In this document: one piece after another, positions 58,901 through 64,000 of the stretch | Layout: each line of letters begins with the position of its first letter | Position numbering within the stretch: position 1 is the first letter of the stretch | NCBI GenBank assembly: GCA_034509735.1 | Contig: JACGWO010000008.1 | Coordinates: forward strand, 16,255,864 to 16,319,863 | Direction of reading: 5' to 3' | Source of the DNA: Sesamum alatum | Lineage: Eukaryota > Streptophyta > Magnoliopsida > Lamiales > Pedaliaceae | Length of the DNA stretch: 64,000 bases | Position numbers and translations under genes: made by a program | The notes under the pieces: model-generated | What the model was told of the DNA's origin: nothing | The model's database searches: none | The model's input: the letters and a program-made list of their open reading frames with translations, nothing else

Positions 58901-58950
58901 CTGCGGACTTTGCAGTTGTCCTCTAGCCATTCCTCGAACGTCAAGAATTC
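55933..58950 (-). mobile_element. Second copia element interior, heavily decayed and 5'-truncated
   Basis: From the polypurine tract (AACTGGGAGAC at 55943-55933) upward on the minus strand I recognise RNase H (KVVAWTGSKPDTT near 56320), an RT end (a DIPYVF-like segment near 56610), the pre-RT region (FLDLIGKLNYYPKAT near 57000), integrase pieces (57160-57710), a protease-like HICKWF segment near 58180, a gag zinc-knuckle remnant and gag (58280-58950). Each parallels the copia element at 43615-47475. Gag stops abruptly near 58950, so the 5' end is lost. Confidence 0.75.
58280..58657 (-). pseudogene. Copia gag C-terminal remnant
   Basis: The open frame starts MYIDVIAQCLPPSFDLF and includes EKSIYELINMLVQYES and a basic RAKGKRARRLKRKKGE stretch, matching the 44080-44300 part of the better-preserved element. 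The zinc-knuckle region is present (CINC) but the spacing after it is altered. Confidence 0.7.
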
Positions 58951-60060
58951 ACAAGCATTAATTAATTTGATTAATTAAGACTTATGACCAATTAATTGAG
59001 ATTGATTGGTTTGAGCTTGGTATCAATTAACTAGATTAATTGATTAAGAAATTCATAAGCATTAATTAATTTGATATGACCAATTAATTATTTGGAGTTG
59101 TAAATCAATTTATTAGAATTGATTAGGGCTTATGTTTAATGCTTAATTAATGAATTAAGCATTATGGGCCTAGGCAAGCATGAATTCAATTAAATTAGAA
59201 TTAATTGATCCTAGATTTGATGCATTTGAGAATTGAGATCAAGCCCAAGCCCAAGCCAACAAGCCCACATGAAAATGAAGAGAAGGTTCATTGAATATAG
59301 ACAATGTTTGTCTCCATCTTAAGATGAAATAGCAAGGTGTGGCTTTGCTAAAGTTTGTTTTTGTAGAGGGGACATTAGGAGACAACAAGACAAAGGTTGT
59401 CTCATACTCTTTTTTGTGTCTATATTCATTGAATGTGATCTTGGATCTTGTCTATATATATAGGAGCTTAGATGAATGCATTTCATGGATAGAGATATAT
59501 GAATTCATTTTCACAAAACTAGAAGGTCTCTCCCCCACTTCATCTCTTGCTCTTCGCTAACACCCTCAAAATACATATGATGTATTTCTTATGCTAGAAA
59601 GTCTAGCCCTCATACTTGCGCTCTTTCAATCCAAAAAGGGAGAAGTGTTCTATTGTTTTTCTCCATGGATCAATAGTTGATCCACCATAATTCTGTAACA
59701 CCAAGCATAGGGTTAGAGGAGATTATATCATAGGTGGTGTGGACTATCTTTAGAGGGAAGACACTTGTGTTCCTACCATGAATGATAGCCCAAACGGTTT
59801 TACCTTGCCGGAGGACATGAAGTCATTTTCCACCGTTAGCTTAGAAGGGGATCATTCTTGAGAATATCACATCCTCAACATCAACCGGAGTGCACCAAAG
59901 GTTGGTATCTCTAAACAATTCAATTGGCTCCTTTATGTATGAGATCCGCGTTGTAGTAGCAACGAGATGGGCGATTTGATCGCTAATTGCAATATTGTAT
60001 TGTAATTAAAATTTTAATTCCTATTGCATTTAATGTCTCGGGGCCTATACGAAACTAATA
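58951..60060 (+). mobile_element. LTR-like fragment, distantly related copia LTR
   Basis: Positions 59640-59820 share landmarks with the right half of the 2.2-kb LTR: an AGAAGTGTTCT block, GGTGGTGTGGACTATC followed by TTTAGAGGGAA, and a CCAAACGG block. Positions 58950-59110 contain two similar copies, about 97 bp apart, of an AAGCATTAATTAATTTGAT unit. No TG...CA ends or duplications could be fixed. Confidence 0.4.
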
Positions 60061-60979
60061 GAAGAAGGGTTTAGGGATCCAGACCAAATACTCCATTCAG
60101 ACCTTGATTGCGGCATGCTGGCGAACAACCGAATATTTTTGGTAACCTAAGGACAACATCCCAAAGAACCAGTGAGAATCAAGCTTTTAAGACCAATTTG
60201 CGGAACTTTCATAATGAGAGGAACGGGAGCCAGGCAGGGATTACGGGTGCAAACATTTTTGGGACTTTTGGAAGAAATGTTGACAAGGAAATGCAATCAA
60301 AGGATGATACAATCTGGACGGGATTTCGATTGCTCCACCACACAGCTCAGATAAAGGTATTTCCAAAACAAAGTCTAATCAGCATGAGCATATACGAAAG
60401 AAGGAAGTCCACTTGTAATTTTAGATTCCCTTACACCCTTTTCTGGCCCAACCTAAGACACTGATGAGGACCATGAACCTACCTCTCTCTCAACCCACAC
60501 CTATCACTTCCTTTTGGCCTACGGATCTGTCCGTAATACCACACACATAGCCTCCCTAACTGCCTCACCCAAATCTGCACCAAGCTACCCAACCTATTCC
60601 CCTCAACCTATATCTATCCCTATGCAAAATCCCATGCAACAACCAAATACCCTATTGTCCCCTCCCATAGCAGCAGCACCCAACCTCACTAAACTATACC
60701 ACCCAAGGAGATGAAAATTGAGAGTGACCCTATTATTCCCACAGAGATACTACACCTGGCTCTTCAATAGAACACTCAACTCGATCTTTTCACTACATCT
60801 AGAACTGAAAAGAAACCTAAGACATCTAAGCAGAAATCTGTCGGCCAAAAGAGATAATCACCAGACCTGTTTGCTATACATGCTTTATTGGAACAAACTT
60901 CTAGCCCGGAGCAAAGGATGTCAGGCAACGGACAACAAGCATATTAAAGGATGGAGGCTGCTTGATAGCCCCGCCGACA

Positions 60980-61650
60980 GCCGTGAGTTGCTTAGCATGG
61001 AACTATCAGGGGTTGAGGGGCCCCTGTATAGTTAACGAGCTTGAAAGCCACATTCATTCCACCATCCCTCTACTTTTCCTCTTGAAAACTAGATGTAAGA
61101 ATAATTTCATTGATCACCTGAAGTGTAAACTCAATATGAGTGGCATAGGTGTGGATTGTATTGGCAAGAGTAGGGGTCTTGCACTATTGTGGAAGAAGGA
61201 GAACGATGTGGCGATCTAAAGCTTCTCTAGATCCCATATTGACGAATGTGTTGGTACTGAATGTGTTACTGTTTGGTGCTTCATCAGGGTTTATGGCGAA
61301 TCGGATGTCACTAAATGAAAAAATTTCTGGAAGTTCCTTTGCCATCTTAGCACCTGATCGTACCTGCCTTAGCTCTGTATGGGAGATTATAATGAGATTC
61401 TGCACGACCACGAGAAAGAAGGAATTCTCCGCGTTCCCTCTTGAGAGCTAGTAGATATTCTCCAAACCCTGGTCTCATGAAATCTCCATGATATTGGCTT
61501 TACGGGCCCCAAGTTCACATGGTCAAATTGAAGAATTTCTCCTCACACAATTCGCGAACGACTCGATCGAGCATGCACAACCAATGCGTGGATTGATAGA
61601 TCCCCTACTAGGAAGCTGGTAACATCTTGATACGGTCCACTCGAACCACT
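60980..61650 (+). pseudogene. LINE endonuclease domain, broken
   Basis: The family-typical start is visible as CLAWNYQGLRGPCIVNEL near 60989, followed by LLFLLKTRCKNNFID and GLALLWKKENDV near 61170-61215. The remainder is in other frames with stops. Confidence 0.7.
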
Positions 61651-61829
61651 TACCAATTCTCTTGAAAAAATAGAAAAAGGACAGACCAGAGTAAGTCTAA
61701 GGGCATTGAACTGCAAAGATTCAAAGCTTATTGGATCAAGTATGATGACTGTGAAAGGATTATCAGGGCAAGCTGGGAAGGTCTAAGCACGACACAAGAT
61801 GGGGATAAGGCCTAGAGCAAGATCAATAA

Positions 61830-63290
61830 ATGTCGTGTGGGCCTCAAGAAATGGAGTATGATGAAATTTCGTAGTGTTCACAAATGTATTAGGGAGGTGG
61901 ACAAGGATATCAACCAGTTACGTAAAGGGCAGATAATGATAGAAACTAGTGAGAGAGAGCGGAGACTCAGTGTGAAACTTGAAGGTTTGCATGAGGATGA
62001 AAAGAGAATTTGGAAACAGCAAGGTAAAATCGAATGGTTGAAAGAAGGCGACCATAATACGAAATTCTACTATGCCAGAGCCTCTAGTCGATAGAAGAAA
62101 AATGAAATCACTTCTTTGAGGAATGGGGACGTTTTCATGGATATCTAGCGTGTTGTGGCTTCATATTTTAGTAATCTGTTTGGCTCATGTTGCCCTATGG
62201 AAGAGCTCATTGATGATGTTCTTAGATACGTCTAACCGAAGGTCACCACAACCATGAATCAAGCCCTTGAATTTTAAATGGTGGAGGAAGTCACCAAGGC
62301 ATTAAAATAGATGAACCCCGAAAGGTCGTTGGGCCCGATAGTATGCCCGCTCTTTTTTTCCAAAACTATTGGCATATCGTAGGTAATTCCATTATCGCAT
62401 GTGTTCTGATTTCCTTCATAACGGCGTGCTAGACTCTAAACTCAATTACACACACATTGTCCGTATTCCTAAATGCAATAAGCCTAATTCAATTTAGACC
62501 CATCAGTCTATATAACGTTGTGTACAAACTTGCCTCTAAGGTCATTGCTAATAGGCTGAAACCTCTCTTAGACTTTATTGTAATAGAGACCCAGTCGACC
62601 TTTGTTTCTAGACGGCTGATTTTTGATAATATTCTTGTTGCTTTTGAGGTTAATCATTTTATAAAGAATAAGTGTACGGGTAAAGCTTATTTTGCAGCGT
62701 TAAAGCTTGACAGAAGCAAGGCGTATGATTATATTGAGTGGTCCTTCTTAAAAGGGGTACTACTCAGACTGGGATTTGATGTGAGGTTTGTACACCTTGT
62801 GCATCTTTGTGTATCGTATGTTTCTTTCTCTTTCATTCTAAATGGTGATGTTTTTGGTTATATTTTCCACAAAGGGGTATCCAACAAGGAGATCCCCTGT
62901 CACCCTTTCTCTTTATCCTGTGTACAGAAGCGTTTAGTAGCATGCCTGCTGCGAAGGGATGCTAATGACAATTGAGGGGGGTTCAGGTTACTCGGTCTGC
63001 TCCAACTGTTAGCCATTTACTCTTTGCGGATGATACAGTGATTTTTTGTGAGGCTACTAAGGAGGCCTTCTCTTGTTTAAAGAAGGTGCTATGCAGCTAC
63101 GAGGCAGCTTCCAGACAACTATCAATATTGAGAAATCCTCGGTTGTCTTCGGTCATAACACAACACCAAGTCTCGCCGAGGAGTTGGCTGGGCTTTTACG
63201 CATTCGTCTTGACACAACCCACGATACCTATTTAGGTCTCTCTTCCATCATTCGAAAGGCAACGAAAGAGGCCTTTAGCTGATTAAAGGA
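61830..63290 (+). pseudogene. LINE reverse transcriptase, broken
   Basis: The part before RT reads WLKEGDHNTKFYYARASSR at 62035-62091. RT shows FRPISLYNVVYKLASKVIANRL near 62485-62560 with the usual spacing, KAYDYIEWSFL near 62719, and the catalytic FADD at 63027-63038 (HLLFADDTVIF). In-frame stops lie between the segments. Confidence 0.75.
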
Positions 63291-63723
63291 GAAGTTCTAG
63301 CACAAGTCGATGGGCTGGAAAGAAGTGTTCCTTTCGCAAGCAGGGAGGACTATCATAGTTAAAATAGTACTTCAGGCCATCCATATATACTCTATGTCCT
63401 ACTTTTGACTGCCAGACAACCTGTCAAAGAACTTACCTCCATCATCGTTGATTTTTGGTGGAACAATGGTGAGAAGAGGAAAATCCATTGGTTGAGCTGA
63501 AAACGGCTTTACCAATAGAAGTAGAACGGGGGAATAGGTTTTTGGGATTTTAAGGATTTCAACACAACGCTTCTAGCCATACAAGCGTAGCGTTTTGTCA
63601 CCAAGCCTCTAATCTGTTTACCCTACAACGGATTTTTTTGCAGCTAAATAGCGCTCCAATGCGTCCTTCTCCTAGAAAAGCATTCTTAGTGCCAAGGTTA
63701 TTCTGGGAAGAGGGTTAAGGTTC

Positions 63724-64000
63724 TGTAAGGAAACGTGGATCGGCCTGGGAAAGGGTGCGTGCAGAAGCGCGATGTATTAAAACATAAACGTAAAGTAAAC
63801 ATGCATAAAACCATGGAATTAAAGAACCAATCAAGGGGTGTTACCTTGAATCTCCCAGGTGTTTGGCGTATCTCATGAATAATAATAAAATGAGCATGCT
63901 AAATTCATGGAGGCAATAGGGTTGGAACGAAAGAAAATGCTACAAACATCACTTACCAGTTGTAGACTTCTTCATTCGGGTACACGCGTTGTTCCATATT
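63724..64000 (-). mobile_element. LTR of the 2.2-kb copia family, cut by the window edge
   Basis: It starts TGTAAGGAAACGTGGATCGG and soon reaches GCAGAAGCGCGATG, matching the first 60 bases of the solo LTR at 1026. Orientation is minus. It interrupts the LINE at 63723. Whether a whole element or a solo LTR follows cannot be seen. Confidence 0.7.

Larger units (their letters stand above)
60100..63723 (+). mobile_element. Second decayed L1-type LINE, 3' end cut by an LTR
   Basis: The plus-strand order is an unrecognised ORF1-like stretch, endonuclease, RT, then the region after the RT. Fragments lie in different frames. The element ends at 63723, where an LTR begins, so its 3' tail is not visible here. 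Its RT differs clearly from that of the first LINE, so they are separate lineages. Confidence 0.75.

Noticed and set aside
1..64000. Organellar insertions or ribosomal RNA genes
   Set aside because: I recognised no chloroplast, mitochondrial or rRNA sequence on reading both strands, though a short fragment could be missed without a search.

Overview
This window is plant nuclear DNA, most likely from a eudicot. It holds one complete multi-exon host gene in about 45 kb of nested, decaying transposons. The evidence is a 24-exon gene with GT-AG introns, Ty1/copia elements with an initiator-Met-tRNA primer site, a chromodomain Ty3/gypsy element, L1-type LINEs and miniature inverted-repeat elements (MITEs) with 9-bp target duplications. 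I cannot name the species from the sequence alone.

The only intact host gene I can support is on the minus strand, coding from 37009 down to 18629. I could place all 24 exons, which give 687 codons plus a stop with consistent splice phases. It encodes a SMARCAL1-like (Arabidopsis CHR18-like) SNF2 annealing helicase: a short acidic N-terminus, one HARP domain, the two-lobed SNF2 ATPase with all key motifs, and a C-terminal PIP-box-like motif. Introns 8, 11 and 17 are 2.5 to 3.7 kb long. Intron 17 carries a small inverted-repeat unit holding a coding-like fragment, and a three-copy tandem repeat.

Region 1-11.7 kb: unassigned repeat-like DNA, a 2.2-kb solo copia LTR (1026-3226, TSD CGAGC), and a gypsy LTR remnant that was hit by a Mutator-type MITE (TSD TATAAATTA) and by a decayed LINE (4416-9587, TSD TGGTAGTT). 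LINE 3' debris, a hairpin-rich stretch and more MITEs follow. Region 11.77-16.18 kb: a complete gag-only LTR element on the minus strand (266-bp LTRs, TSD CTATG), resembling the TR-GAG class, with a GC-rich repeat tract, a tRNA-like pol III promoter and a 117-bp tandem repeat in its non-coding part. Region 16.2-18.6 kb: AT-rich intergenic DNA with two MITEs. Region 18.6-37.2 kb: the SMARCAL1-like gene.

Region 37.2-40.8 kb: an unidentified, internally repetitive segment made of two diverged 1.1-kb direct copies, each with three sub-repeats. Region 40.8-49.7 kb: a copia element on the plus strand with PBS, gag, protease, integrase, RT/RNase H, PPT and a complete 3' LTR; the 5' LTR is truncated and the coding region has stops and frameshifts. 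Region 49.7-55.05 kb: a chromodomain gypsy element on the minus strand, split in its RT/RNase H by a solo copia LTR (52662-54822, TSD CCCCT). Region 55.05-60.0 kb: a second, heavily decayed copia relative on the minus strand, then an LTR-like fragment. Region 60.1-63.7 kb: a second decayed L1-type LINE, cut at 63724 by another LTR of the 2.2-kb family that runs off the window. The transposon genes all look dead, while the host gene reads open throughout.
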